A DNA stretch of 64,000 nucleotides. Origin: Rhodospirillaceae bacterium UBA1479. Its GTDB lineage: Bacteria; Pseudomonadota; Alphaproteobacteria; Rhodospirillales; Casp-alpha2. A model generated the notes under the pieces. The model saw only the letters and a program-made list of their open reading frames with translations, made no database searches and was not told the origin of the DNA. Below are positions 1-8,349 of this stretch, in pieces. Each line of letters starts with the position of its first letter. Within the stretch, counting starts at the first letter, position 1. A program made the position numbers and the translations under genes. The stretch lies in assembly GCA_002325375.1 (NCBI GenBank), contig DCRZ01000001.1, positions 372,001-436,000 on the forward strand. Direction: 5' to 3'.

Positions 1-1513
1 TCACGAATTCGCGGATGTCTTGTTCCGTCGCGGTTCCGTCTTCAAACCCTGGCATCAGCACGATGAAGGCCTTGACCGCTTCGGTGCGGATCGGGTCGGG
101 TACGCCGATCACGGCGGCCAATTGCACCGCGGGATGGCGGCTCAGGCAGTCCTCGATTTCGCCGGGACCGATGCGGTATCCGGCCGAGGTGATGACATCG
201 TCGCCGCGTCCGACAAACCACAGATAGCCCTCGTCGTCGCGGTAGCCCGTGTCGCCCATGCGCCACCAGCCGTCCCGCAGGTTGGCCTGGGTGGCGGCCG
301 GGTTGTTCCAGTATTCCAGAAGCATCACCGGGTCGGGGGCGCGGCAGGCGATTTCTCCTTCCTGTCCCGGCGGAAGGATGGTGCCGTCGGGGGCGATGAC
401 GTCGACCACGTGCCCCGGGGCGGGCCGGCCCATGGCGCCGGGTTTGACCGCCATGATTTCCGCGCAGGTCGCGACGATCACGTTGCATTCCGTCTGGCCG
501 TAGAACTCGTTGATGGTCAGGCCCAGGGCTTCGCGGCCCCAGTGCAGCAACTCGGCCCCCACGGGCTCCCCCGCCGAGGCGACGGAACGCAGGTTGAGCG
601 CATGGCGGCCCCTGGGCGGCGGCAGCTTGCTCATGAGACGCAGCGCCGTCGGCGGCATGAAGGTGTTGCGCACGCCAAGGCGCGCCATCAGGGCCAGGGC
701 TTCCTCGGGGTCGTACTTGCGCGCGCGATGGGCGACCACGGGCACGCCGTGATGCCAGGCGCACATGAGGGTGTTCATCAGGCCGCCGATCCAGGCCCAG
801 TCGGCGGGCGTCCACATCAGGTCGCCGGGCTGGCCCAGGAAGTTGTGGAACATCTCCACCCCCGGCAGATGGCCGAGCAGGCAGCGGTGGGCATGCAGCG
901 CGCCCTTGGGATTGCCGGTGGTGCCCGAGGTATAGATGATCAGCCCGGGATCGTCGGCGGCCGTATCGACGGGCCGGAACGCGTCGGACGCGCGGCCGAG
1001 GGCGCCCCAGAAATCCGTGAACCCGGCACCGTCGGCCCCGGCGTCGATGACGTAGACCCGTTTGAGGTCCGGCAGGACGTCGGCCAGGGCCGCGATCTTG
1101 GGATAATTGGCCATGTCCGTGACGATGGCGGCGGCCCCGGAATCGGCGAGCCGGAAATTCAGCGCGTCCTCGCCGAACAAGGTGAACAGGGGGACCGAGA
1201 TCAGGCCCGCCTTCCAGGCCGCGACATGGGTCAAGGCCGCCTCCACCGACTGCGGCAGCAGCACGGCGACGCGCTTACCCCGCGCCAGCCCGTGGGCCTG
1301 GAACATGTTGGCGGTCTGGTTGGACAAGGCCCGCAGGGCCCCGAAGCTGTAGGTCACCAGGTCGCCCTCGGGCGAGGTGACGATCAGGGCCGGCGCGTCG
1401 GCGTCGCGCGCCGCGTGCTTGTCGCAGACATCGACGCCCATGTTGTAACGCGCCGGGATATCCCAGGCGAAGGTGTCGTAGAGCGTGTCGTAGCTGTCGG
1501 TCCTGGTCAGCAT
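1..1513 (-). CDS. AMP-dependent acyl-CoA synthetase (3' end outside window)
   Basis: ANL-superfamily acyl-CoA synthetase, which adenylates a carboxylic acid with ATP and transfers it to CoA in the cytosol. The 504 visible residues carry the P-loop-like motif YTSGTTGNPKG at about 194-204, the FYGQTE motif at about 338-342, and the hinge region GRGDDVITSAGYRIGP at about 435-450. The C-terminal domain with its catalytic lysine lies beyond the left edge, so the gene is incomplete here rather than broken. The layout with WTPADWAWIGGL suggests the medium-chain/acetyl-CoA synthetase-like subgroup, but the substrate cannot be read from the sequence. It has the same orientation as the gene at 1577-2680, about 60 bases downstream of that gene's stop. 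Confidence 0.93.
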   Translation of the reverse strand, partial: MLTRTDSYDTLYDTFAWDIPARYNMGVDVCDKHAARDADAPALIVTSPEGDLVTYSFGALRALSNQTANMFQAHGLARGKRVAVLLPQSVEAALTHVAAWKAGLISVPLFTLFGEDALNFRLADSGAAAIVTDMANYPKIAALADVLPDLKRVYVIDAGADGAGFTDFWGALGRASDAFRPVDTAADDPGLIIYTSGTTGNPKGALHAHRCLLGHLPGVEMFHNFLGQPGDLMWTPADWAWIGGLMNTLMCAWHHGVPVVAHRARKYDPEEALALMARLGVRNTFMPPTALRLMSKLPPPRGRHALNLRSVASAGEPVGAELLHWGREALGLTINEFYGQTECNVIVATCAEIMAVKPGAMGRPAPGHVVDVIAPDGTILPPGQEGEIACRAPDPVMLLEYWNNPAATQANLRDGWWRMGDTGYRDDEGYLWFVGRGDDVITSAGYRIGPGEIEDCLSRHPAVQLAAVIGVPDPIRTEAVKAFIVLMPGFEDGTATEQDIREFV

Positions 1514-1576
1514 GGGCTGCCGTCCTCCCAAACGGCCGGGGCCATGTCCCGGATGCGGTATGGAAGGGGCCGCCGG

Positions 1577-2680
1577 TTACTTGAAGGCCGCCATGTCCTG
1601 ACCGTCGGATTCGAAGTAGCGGTAGGCCTCGACCGTTTCGATGACCACGCCATCATATCCCTGGGCCAACAGACCGAAGGTGAAGGAACTGGCGTCGCCG
1701 TAAATGATCTTGTGCCATTCCGGGCGCCAGTATTCGACGAAGTAGCGGTCCGGGTCCGTGGGGTAGGGGGCGGTGATCCAGCGCGGCGCACCCGACTGCC
1801 AACCCGGCTTCCAGTAAAAGCGATAGGTCGCCGCTGTGCCAACATCCATGCGCGCGAGGACAAGACGGCGCGCGCCCAGCTTTTTGTACTTCAGGGTCTC
1901 GATCGCGCGTTTGGAGAACGGTTTGCGGCCATGGAATACGTCGACGATGACCATGTCGTAATTGGTGTCGTGGAGTTTCAGCGCGAATTCGTCTTCCTGG
2001 CCGAAAGCGGTGGTATCGCGCAGATAGAGATAGTTTTCGGCGCCCGACATGGACAGGACATGGTTGGAGTTTTCGTGAAACGGCCTGGCCGGATAGGGCG
2101 GCAGGCTGTTCATGACGGACAATTCCTTGTGGGCGACGAAGGGCAGGAAGCCTTGCTTGCGGCTGGCGGCCAGAACCTCGTCGATCTTTTTAGGGTCACG
2201 GGCGAAATCCATGGTCAGGATGCTGACCCGGTCGCGCTTGGCGACTTCGATCAACTGGGCGAAGGTTTCCTTCATCTCCTTGGACGTGGGCTGTCCGAAG
2301 GTCTCATAGCCGTAGAACATGCCGTCCTGCATGATGGCGTCGATCGACATCATGTAAGCGCGGGCCGGATAGACCTTTTTCTCATCGACTTCGTCGCGCT
2401 TTTGCAGAAGCTCCATCCCGTTATGGGTGATGACGACGAATCCGGGATTCTTCTCGCGGGCGAATTTGGCGATGTTGGTGATCAGGCGGCGCATTTCGTC
2501 GCGGTAATTGGTCAGCTTTCCGAGCACGGGCGCGGCTGGTGCGGCGGGTCCGGCTTGCACCGGTTCACCCTGTGCGCGCACCTGACCCGGCGCCTGTGCC
2601 GCCGCGGGCGTGAGGGCGCTAATGGCCAGAAGGGCGGCGCTCAGGACGCCCGAAAGGGCGGTCGGACGGAATGCGGTCAT
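1577..2680 (-). CDS. secreted GH114/TM1410-like putative glycoside hydrolase
   Basis: A 367-residue protein with a clear signal peptide (about residues 1-31, ending in PAAAQA), then an Ala/Pro/Gly linker and a single domain. The closing segment GYDGVVIETVEAYRYFE is typical of the TM1410 / endo-alpha-1,4-polygalactosaminidase-like (GH114) TIM-barrel group, as are ITHNGMELL near the start of the domain and YMMSIDAIMQDGMFYGYETFG. I chose the ATG that gives a normal signal peptide; an in-frame start 45 bases upstream would add a charged extension. The likely role is cell-envelope or exopolysaccharide processing, but no substrate is supported. The family assignment is from remembered motif patterns. 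Confidence 0.75.
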   Translation of the reverse strand: MTAFRPTALSGVLSAALLAISALTPAAAQAPGQVRAQGEPVQAGPAAPAAPVLGKLTNYRDEMRRLITNIAKFAREKNPGFVVITHNGMELLQKRDEVDEKKVYPARAYMMSIDAIMQDGMFYGYETFGQPTSKEMKETFAQLIEVAKRDRVSILTMDFARDPKKIDEVLAASRKQGFLPFVAHKELSVMNSLPPYPARPFHENSNHVLSMSGAENYLYLRDTTAFGQEDEFALKLHDTNYDMVIVDVFHGRKPFSKRAIETLKYKKLGARRLVLARMDVGTAATYRFYWKPGWQSGAPRWITAPYPTDPDRYFVEYWRPEWHKIIYGDASSFTFGLLAQGYDGVVIETVEAYRYFESDGQDMAAFK

Positions 2681-2862
2681 GGTCTTCCTGTCGATGCTTT
2701 TTCCCGGCGATACCATAGTGGGCAAGGGTTAATCAGTCCTTATCCGGCAGTGATCCGCAGCATAGCACGGCGGCGGCGGCACGGTGAACGGGACCGCGAT
2801 TTCTCCTGTCCCGCCCCTATCGGTTCCTTGTCCGACGGCGGGGCGGAGAGTAGATTTCCGCC

Positions 2863-4917
2863 ATGCAACCCGAATACCGACCCACGGCCTGCCCCCACGA
2901 TTGTCCGTCCACCTGCGCCCTTGAGGTTGAGGTCCTTGACGACCACACCATCGGCCGCGTGCGGGGCAACCCCCGCAACGATTACACGGCGGGCGTGATC
3001 TGCGCCAAGGTCGCGGCTTATCGCGAGCGGATCCATCATGCGGAGCGTTTGACCCATCCCCTGCAACGTGTCGGTGCCAAGGGGTCGGGCGAATTTCGCC
3101 AGATTTCCTGGGATCAGGCCTTGGATGAGGTTGCCGAAGCCATCGAACGCGCCCGCACGGCGCATGGCGCAGAGACCGTCTGGCCTTATCACTTCGCCGG
3201 CACCATGGGGCTTGTGCAACGCGATAGCATCCACCGTTTCCGCCATGCCTTCGGGTTTTCCCGGGAACATGAGACCATCTGCGTGACCACGGCCTGTAAC
3301 GGCTGGGTCGCCGGGCACGGCAAGATCTGGGGGGCCGATCCGCGCGAGATCGGCGAATCGGACCTGATCGTCGTCTGGGGCGGCAATCCGGTCTCGACCC
3401 AGGTCAACGTGATGACCCATATCGCCAAGGCGCGGAAGACACGCGGCGCAAAACTGGTCGTCATCGATCCTTATCGTACGCCGACGGCGGAAGCGGCGGA
3501 CATCCACATTCCGATCCGTCCAGGCACGGACGGCGCGCTCGCCTGCGCGATCATGCAGGTGCTGTTCGCGGAAAACCTGGCCGACTGGGACTACATGCGG
3601 GAATTTTCCGACGGACCCGAACGCCTGCAGCAGCACCTGACCACGCGCACGCCGGAATGGGCGGAGGAAATCACCGGCATTCCGGCCGACGACATCCGCG
3701 ATCTGGCCCGGCTCTACGGCCGGACGGAACGCGCCTATCTGCGCGTCGGCTATGGCTTCACGCGATCGCGCAACGGGGCCGCCAACATGCATGCCGTGAC
3801 CTGCCTGCCCGTGGTCACGGGCAAGTGGAAGCACCGGGGCGGCGGGGCGCTGTTTTCCAACCGCGAGCTTTACGGCGTCGACGGCACCCTGATCAAAGGG
3901 CTCGACGTGGTCGATCCGAACACACGGGCGCTCGACATGTCGCAGATCGGCCGCGTGCTGACCGGCGACGCCAAGGCGCTCCAGGGTGGGCCGCCGGTCA
4001 CCATGCTGTTCACCCAGAACATCAACCCGGCCGAAGTGGCCCCGGAAACGACCCGGGTCATCGACGGCATGATGCGCGACGACTTGTTTACCTGCGTGCA
4101 CGAACAGTTCATGACCGCCTCGGCCAAGCTGGCCGACATCGTCCTGCCGGCGACCATGTTCCTGGAGCACGAAGACATGTACCAGGGCGGCGGCCATTTC
4201 TATCTCCAGGTCCACAAGGCGCTGATCGAACCCCTCGGGGAATGCCGATCGAACGTCGACGTCATCAACGGGCTGGCGCGGCGTTTGGGATCGGACTATC
4301 CGGCATTCCATATGACGGCCTGGGAGCTGATCGACGACGCGCTGCGCCGCAGCGGCCGGCCCGGCGCCGACGAAGTTCTGGCCGAAGGCTGGATCGACTG
4401 CACCAAGCCGTTCGAGGAAGCACATTTCCTGAACGGTTTCGGCCATGGCGACGGCAAGTTCCATTTCGCCGCCGACTGGTCAAAGGTTGGCGCGGACTGC
4501 GACGCCATGTCGGCCCTGCCGGACCATCTCGACGTTATCGACGGAGCGACCGACGCCCATCCTTACCGTCTGGTCGCCGCGCCGGCGCGGCGGTTCCTCA
4601 ACACCTCGTTCACGGAAATGCCGTCCAGCCGCAAGAAGGAAGGTCGTCCCATGGCTCTGGTCCATCCCGATACCTGCAAAACGCTTGGCCTGGAGGAGGG
4701 AGACCGGGTGCGCCTGGGCAATGAATTGGGCGATCTTGTCGTGCATGTCCGGCCGTTCGACGGGCTGCAGGCCCATACCGTGGTGGTCGAGGGCATCTGG
4801 CCCAACGAGGCCTTCGAGGAAGGACGTGGCATCAACACGATCGTCAGCGCCGACGCGGCGTTGCCGGGCGGCGGGGCCGCGTTCCATGATACCGCCATCT
4901 GGATGCGCCCGGCGTGA
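2863..4917 (+). CDS. molybdopterin-dependent oxidoreductase with [4Fe-4S] site
   Basis: A 684-residue member of the DMSO reductase / formate dehydrogenase superfamily. The N-terminal Fe-S domain has cysteines at residues 10, 14, 18 and 47 (CPHDCPSTC, then ICAKV). The molybdopterin-binding regions follow (VVWGGNPVSTQ, VVIDPYRTPTAEAAD, FTQNINPAEVAP, DIVLPATMFLEHED), and a C-terminal dinucleotide-binding domain starts near residue 560. There is no Tat or Sec signal, so it should be cytoplasmic. The electron partner and substrate are unknown; no FdhD, formate dehydrogenase subunit or cofactor gene lies nearby. The stop codon overlaps the GTG start of mipZ, so the two are probably translationally coupled, an odd functional pairing. 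Confidence 0.9.
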   Translation: MQPEYRPTACPHDCPSTCALEVEVLDDHTIGRVRGNPRNDYTAGVICAKVAAYRERIHHAERLTHPLQRVGAKGSGEFRQISWDQALDEVAEAIERARTAHGAETVWPYHFAGTMGLVQRDSIHRFRHAFGFSREHETICVTTACNGWVAGHGKIWGADPREIGESDLIVVWGGNPVSTQVNVMTHIAKARKTRGAKLVVIDPYRTPTAEAADIHIPIRPGTDGALACAIMQVLFAENLADWDYMREFSDGPERLQQHLTTRTPEWAEEITGIPADDIRDLARLYGRTERAYLRVGYGFTRSRNGAANMHAVTCLPVVTGKWKHRGGGALFSNRELYGVDGTLIKGLDVVDPNTRALDMSQIGRVLTGDAKALQGGPPVTMLFTQNINPAEVAPETTRVIDGMMRDDLFTCVHEQFMTASAKLADIVLPATMFLEHEDMYQGGGHFYLQVHKALIEPLGECRSNVDVINGLARRLGSDYPAFHMTAWELIDDALRRSGRPGADEVLAEGWIDCTKPFEEAHFLNGFGHGDGKFHFAADWSKVGADCDAMSALPDHLDVIDGATDAHPYRLVAAPARRFLNTSFTEMPSSRKKEGRPMALVHPDTCKTLGLEEGDRVRLGNELGDLVVHVRPFDGLQAHTVVVEGIWPNEAFEEGRGINTIVSADAALPGGGAAFHDTAIWMRPA

Positions 4918-5717
4918 GCGGGCAGGGCATGCAAGGCCACGTCATCGTCGTCGGTAACGAGAAGGGCGGTAGCGGCAAATCGACCACTGCCATGCATCTT
5001 GCCGTGGGTCTGATGCGGGCCGGACACAGCGTCGCCGTGCTCGATACCGACATCCGCCAGGGATCGCTGCGCCGGTTTCTGGAAAACCGCCGCGCTTATG
5101 CCCGCACGATCAAAGGTCATGTCCCGATGCCGGAATTCTTTGATGTCGCCCCCTCGGGCGGCGATGGCATGGACACCTTTCCGGGCGTTCTCGCGGCGGC
5201 CCGCGCGGCGGCCGAGGTCGTCATCATCGACACCCCCGGCAGCGCCACGCCGTTGTCGGAAGCCGTCCATTCCCATGCCGATACCCTGGTCACGCCCCTG
5301 AACGATAGCTTTGTCGACCTGGACGTTCTGGCCCGGGTCGAGGTCAGCAACGAGATGACCGTGAAGGGTCCCAGCCAATACGCGGAAATGGTCTGGAAGC
5401 AGAAGATCGTCCGCGCCCGGCGCGACGGCGGCAAGATGGACTGGATCGTGCTGCGCAACCGCCTAAGCCCGCTTGATTCGCGCAACCGCCAGGAGATGGA
5501 GAAGGCGCTCAACCAACTGGCCCAGCGTATCGGCTTCCGCTTTCTGCCCGGGTTCGGTGAACGGGTGATCTACCGCGAACTGTTCCTGGCCGGTCTGACC
5601 ATCATGGACATCAAGGAAACCGGCGACCCGGCGGCCATGTCCATGTCGCATCTGGCGGCGCGGCAGGAAGTCCGCGCCCTGATCGGCGCACTGCACTTGC
5701 CGCCGCTGCCGGCTTAG
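4914..5717 (+). CDS. mipZ: MipZ-type ATPase, division-site positioning
   Basis: ParA/MinD-superfamily P-loop ATPase. In Caulobacter and other alphaproteobacteria MipZ forms a gradient from the ParB-bound pole and inhibits FtsZ so that division occurs at midcell. The deviant Walker A motif GNEKGGSGKSTTAMH lies near the N terminus, IIDTPGSATPLSEA is the Walker B region, and the C-terminal half has the MipZ signatures TPLNDSFVDLDVL, DWIVLRNRLSP, RVIYRELFLAGLT and LAARQEVRALI. Length (267) matches Caulobacter MipZ. The GTG start overlaps the upstream stop codon; an ATG five codons later (4929) is an equally plausible start. parAB are not in this window. Confidence 0.93.
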   Translation: MSGQGMQGHVIVVGNEKGGSGKSTTAMHLAVGLMRAGHSVAVLDTDIRQGSLRRFLENRRAYARTIKGHVPMPEFFDVAPSGGDGMDTFPGVLAAARAAAEVVIIDTPGSATPLSEAVHSHADTLVTPLNDSFVDLDVLARVEVSNEMTVKGPSQYAEMVWKQKIVRARRDGGKMDWIVLRNRLSPLDSRNRQEMEKALNQLAQRIGFRFLPGFGERVIYRELFLAGLTIMDIKETGDPAAMSMSHLAARQEVRALIGALHLPPLPA

Positions 5718-5789
5718 ACCGGCGGTTTCCCCGCTGCGCTGGCGAACGACGTCCGAACACCTTATCTTTCAAGGTGAAGGACGGGATTC

Positions 5790-6518
5790 ATGGGCAACGA
5801 CGACAAGCTTGCGAAATCAGACGCCGCCGGCGCACCCGCCAAGCGGGCGGACGTCGATGCGTTTCTGGACAAACTGTCGCGCGCACCCGTGCAGGCACGC
5901 GGGGACGGCCGCGGCCGGTTGATGTTCGGCATGGACGCGACGGCCAGTCGCCAGCCGAGCTGGGACAGCGCCGCCCGCCTGCAGGGCGAGATGTTTCAGG
6001 TCACGCGCGACCTGGGCGGTCTGGATGTCCAGCTTGCGTTCTTTCGCGGGTTCGGTGAATTCAAGGTCTCGAAATGGACCGGCGACACGCATGACCTGAC
6101 GCGGTTGATGACCGGCGTCGGCTGCCTGGCCGGCGAAACGCAGATCGGCAAACTTCTGAAGCACGCCGTGAACGAAACCCGCAAGCGCCGGATCAACGCC
6201 TTGGTCTACGTCGGCGATAGTTTCGAAGAGGACGTGGACGCATTGGGCCGGACGGCGGGCGAACTGGGTCTGTTGGGCGTGCCGGTGTTCATGTTCCACG
6301 AAGGAGAGGACCCGATCGCCCGGTTCGGGTTCCAGCAGATCGCCAAGCTGTCGGGCGGTGCGTATTGTTCGTTCGACGCGGCCAGCGCCGATACGTTGAA
6401 GGAACTGTTGGCCGCCGTCGCGGTTTATGCGGCGGGCGGGCGACGGGCGCTGGAAAACCATGCCCAGGCCAAGGGCGGCGAGACGCTGCGCATCGCCCAT
6501 CAGATCAGGAGGGCTTAG
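5790..6518 (+). CDS. VWA-domain protein paired with a J-domain protein
   Basis: A 242-residue cytoplasmic protein with a von Willebrand factor A-like fold. The segment LMFGMDATASRQPSW holds a D-x-T-x-S type MIDAS-like motif, followed by alternating strands and helices (LDVQLAFFRGFGEF, INALVYVGDSFEED, LLGVPVFMFHEGED) and a C-terminal helix KELLAAVAVYAAGGRRALE. No signal peptide or membrane segment is visible. The next gene starts 5 bases after the stop and encodes a membrane J-domain protein, so they form an operon. I recall this pair recurring in alphaproteobacterial genomes, but no function is established to my knowledge. Confidence 0.8.
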   Translation: MGNDDKLAKSDAAGAPAKRADVDAFLDKLSRAPVQARGDGRGRLMFGMDATASRQPSWDSAARLQGEMFQVTRDLGGLDVQLAFFRGFGEFKVSKWTGDTHDLTRLMTGVGCLAGETQIGKLLKHAVNETRKRRINALVYVGDSFEEDVDALGRTAGELGLLGVPVFMFHEGEDPIARFGFQQIAKLSGGAYCSFDAASADTLKELLAAVAVYAAGGRRALENHAQAKGGETLRIAHQIRRA

Positions 6519-6523
6519 GCGCC

Positions 6524-7255
6524 ATGTCCTATCTGGTACTGGGCGTGGCCCTGCTGGCGGCCTTCCTGATCGGTGCGCGTTGGTACGCGACCGCGAACGT
6601 GAAGACTTTGAAGAAGGTCCTGTTCTACGTTTTCGGCATCCTGGCCGTGGTGCTGGCGCTGTTCTTCGTCATTACCGGGCGGCTCGGCTGGGCCGTGTTC
6701 GCGTTGTCGGCGCTGATCCCCATGTTGCTGCGGGCCCGGACGGCCTACCGCGCGGCGCGCAATTTCTCGCGTATGGCCGGCGCCGGGCAGGGGGCCCCCA
6801 CGGGCCAGACATCGGATGTGGAAACCCGCTTTCTGCGCATGGGCCTGGACCATGACACGGGCGATGTTTGGGGCGAGGTCATCGACGGGCCCTACAAGGG
6901 GCGCCGGCTGGACGACATGACGGCGTCGGAGAAACTGGACCTGCTGCGCAATTGCTGGACTGAGGACGAGGCCTCGGCCCGTGTCCTCGAAGCCTATCTG
7001 GACCGGGTCCATCCCGATTGGCGTGACCACGCCGAAGACGCCGGGCCAAAAACCGGCGGTGCCGGGCCGGCCCGTTCGGGCGCCATGACGCGGGCGGAGG
7101 CATTGGCGGTGCTGGGCCTGTCCGAAGGGGCGAACCGCCAGAACATCAAGGCTGCCTATCAGCGCATCATTTCCGGGCTGCACCCGGACCACGGCGGCTC
7201 GGACTATCTGGCGGCTCAGGTCAATGAAGCCAAGGACGTGTTGCTGGGCGATTGA
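6524..7255 (+). CDS. membrane-anchored DnaJ-domain protein
   Basis: A 243-residue protein with two or three hydrophobic segments in the first 70 residues, a linker, and a C-terminal J-domain of about 60 residues. The J-domain has the diagnostic HPD tripeptide (LHPDHGG, about residues 220-222) followed by YLAAQVNEAKDVLL, close to the Tim14/Pam18 type. J-domains stimulate Hsp70 ATPase activity, so this protein could recruit DnaK to the inner membrane. The start is the ATG after a strong ribosome-binding site (AGGAGGG, about 10 bases upstream); in-frame coding space upstream overlaps the VWA gene and is discounted. Its likely partner is the VWA protein immediately upstream. Confidence 0.86.
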   Translation: MSYLVLGVALLAAFLIGARWYATANVKTLKKVLFYVFGILAVVLALFFVITGRLGWAVFALSALIPMLLRARTAYRAARNFSRMAGAGQGAPTGQTSDVETRFLRMGLDHDTGDVWGEVIDGPYKGRRLDDMTASEKLDLLRNCWTEDEASARVLEAYLDRVHPDWRDHAEDAGPKTGGAGPARSGAMTRAEALAVLGLSEGANRQNIKAAYQRIISGLHPDHGGSDYLAAQVNEAKDVLLGD

Positions 7256-7466
7256 GGGATTTCGCCCGCGCAAAAGCGATTCGCGTTACGGTTCCGTGAC
7301 GATCCGCGGTGCCAAAGGCGAAAACGGGAGAAATCCGGGGGACGCGGCCGGATCAATCGGGCGGTTGCGGCGCCGGGGGCGGTATGGCACAAAAAGGCCC
7401 CATCGCCGTGCCATCCCGTGGTTGGCACCGTTTCGACGCTGAAAGTTCACAGCAGAAAGTTCCGAC

Positions 7467-8336
7467 ATGAACGCACCCGTCCGGAAGGCCGTCCTGCCCG
7501 TTGCCGGCCTCGGTACGCGGTTTCTGCCCGCGACCAAGGCGATGGCCAAGGAAATGCTGCCGATCGTCGACAAGCCGCTGATCCAATACGCCATCGAAGA
7601 GGCACGGGCGGCCGGAATCGAGGATTTCGTCCTGGTCACCGGGCGTGGCAAGACGATCATGGAAGACCATTTCGACCATGCCGTGGAACTGGAACAGGTT
7701 CTTGAGGCGCGCGGCAAGACCCGCGAGCTTGAGATCGTCCACGACGCCATGGTGCCGGCGGGCCATCTGGCCTATGCCCGGCAACAGAACCCGTTGGGTC
7801 TGGGGCACGCCATCTGGTGCGCCCGGCAGATGGTTGCCGGCGAGCCCTTCGCCGTGCTGCTGCCGGACGATCTGGTGCAGGCGGAACCGGGATGCTTGGC
7901 GCAGATGATGGAAGCCTATAAGGAAGTCGGCGGCAACATCGTCGCGGTCGAGGACGTGCCGCTTGAGGACACCAACAAGTACGGCATCCTGGATGTTGCC
8001 GAGGACGACGGCCGTCTGGCCCGCGCCAAGGGTCTGGTGGAAAAACCGGATCCATCGGTCGCCCCCTCGACCCTGTCGATCATCGGCCGCTACATCCTGC
8101 AGCCCCAGGTGTTCGAACACCTGGACCGTCACGAAAAAGGGGCGGGCGGCGAAATTCAGCTGACCGACGCCATGGCCAAAACCTTGGACACGGTGCCGTT
8201 CCATGGGTTGCGGTTCAAGGGCCGGCGCTTCGACTGCGGGTCCAAGGCCGGGTTCATCGAAGCCAATGTCGCTTTCGCACTTGAACGACCGGACCTTGCG
8301 GACCGCGTCCGCGCCACATTGAAAACCTACCTCTGA
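7467..8336 (+). CDS. galU: UTP--glucose-1-phosphate uridylyltransferase
   Basis: Makes UDP-glucose from UTP and glucose-1-phosphate in the cytosol. The N-terminal nucleotidyltransferase signature LPVAGLGTRFLPATKAMAKE is followed by the conserved GalU segments LVTGRGKTIMEDHFD, LGLGHAIWCARQ and LLPDDLVQAEPG. Length (289) is normal. It is followed 13 bases later by ugd and then a phosphohexomutase, giving a complete route from hexose-6-phosphate to UDP-glucuronate. The 211 bases upstream hold no gene; only a weak inverted repeat (ATGGCAC/GTGCCAT) was noted there. Confidence 0.96.
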   Translation: MNAPVRKAVLPVAGLGTRFLPATKAMAKEMLPIVDKPLIQYAIEEARAAGIEDFVLVTGRGKTIMEDHFDHAVELEQVLEARGKTRELEIVHDAMVPAGHLAYARQQNPLGLGHAIWCARQMVAGEPFAVLLPDDLVQAEPGCLAQMMEAYKEVGGNIVAVEDVPLEDTNKYGILDVAEDDGRLARAKGLVEKPDPSVAPSTLSIIGRYILQPQVFEHLDRHEKGAGGEIQLTDAMAKTLDTVPFHGLRFKGRRFDCGSKAGFIEANVAFALERPDLADRVRATLKTYL

Positions 8337-8349
8337 AGGAAGTCACAAC

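Noticed and set aside
20..2998. A 992-codon open frame on the plus strand
   Set aside because: It is antisense to the acyl-CoA synthetase and the GH114-like gene, both of which have clear family motifs. Long antisense frames are expected at this GC content; the product is Gly/His/Arg-rich without domains.
2740..4464. A 574-codon minus-strand frame opposite the molybdopterin oxidoreductase
   Set aside because: The plus-strand gene has the Fe-S and molybdopterin motifs; the antisense product is featureless.
7385..7400. Sigma-54-like -24 element TGGCAC upstream of galU
   Set aside because: The required GC/TTGC element 5 bases downstream is absent (GGCCCC instead).
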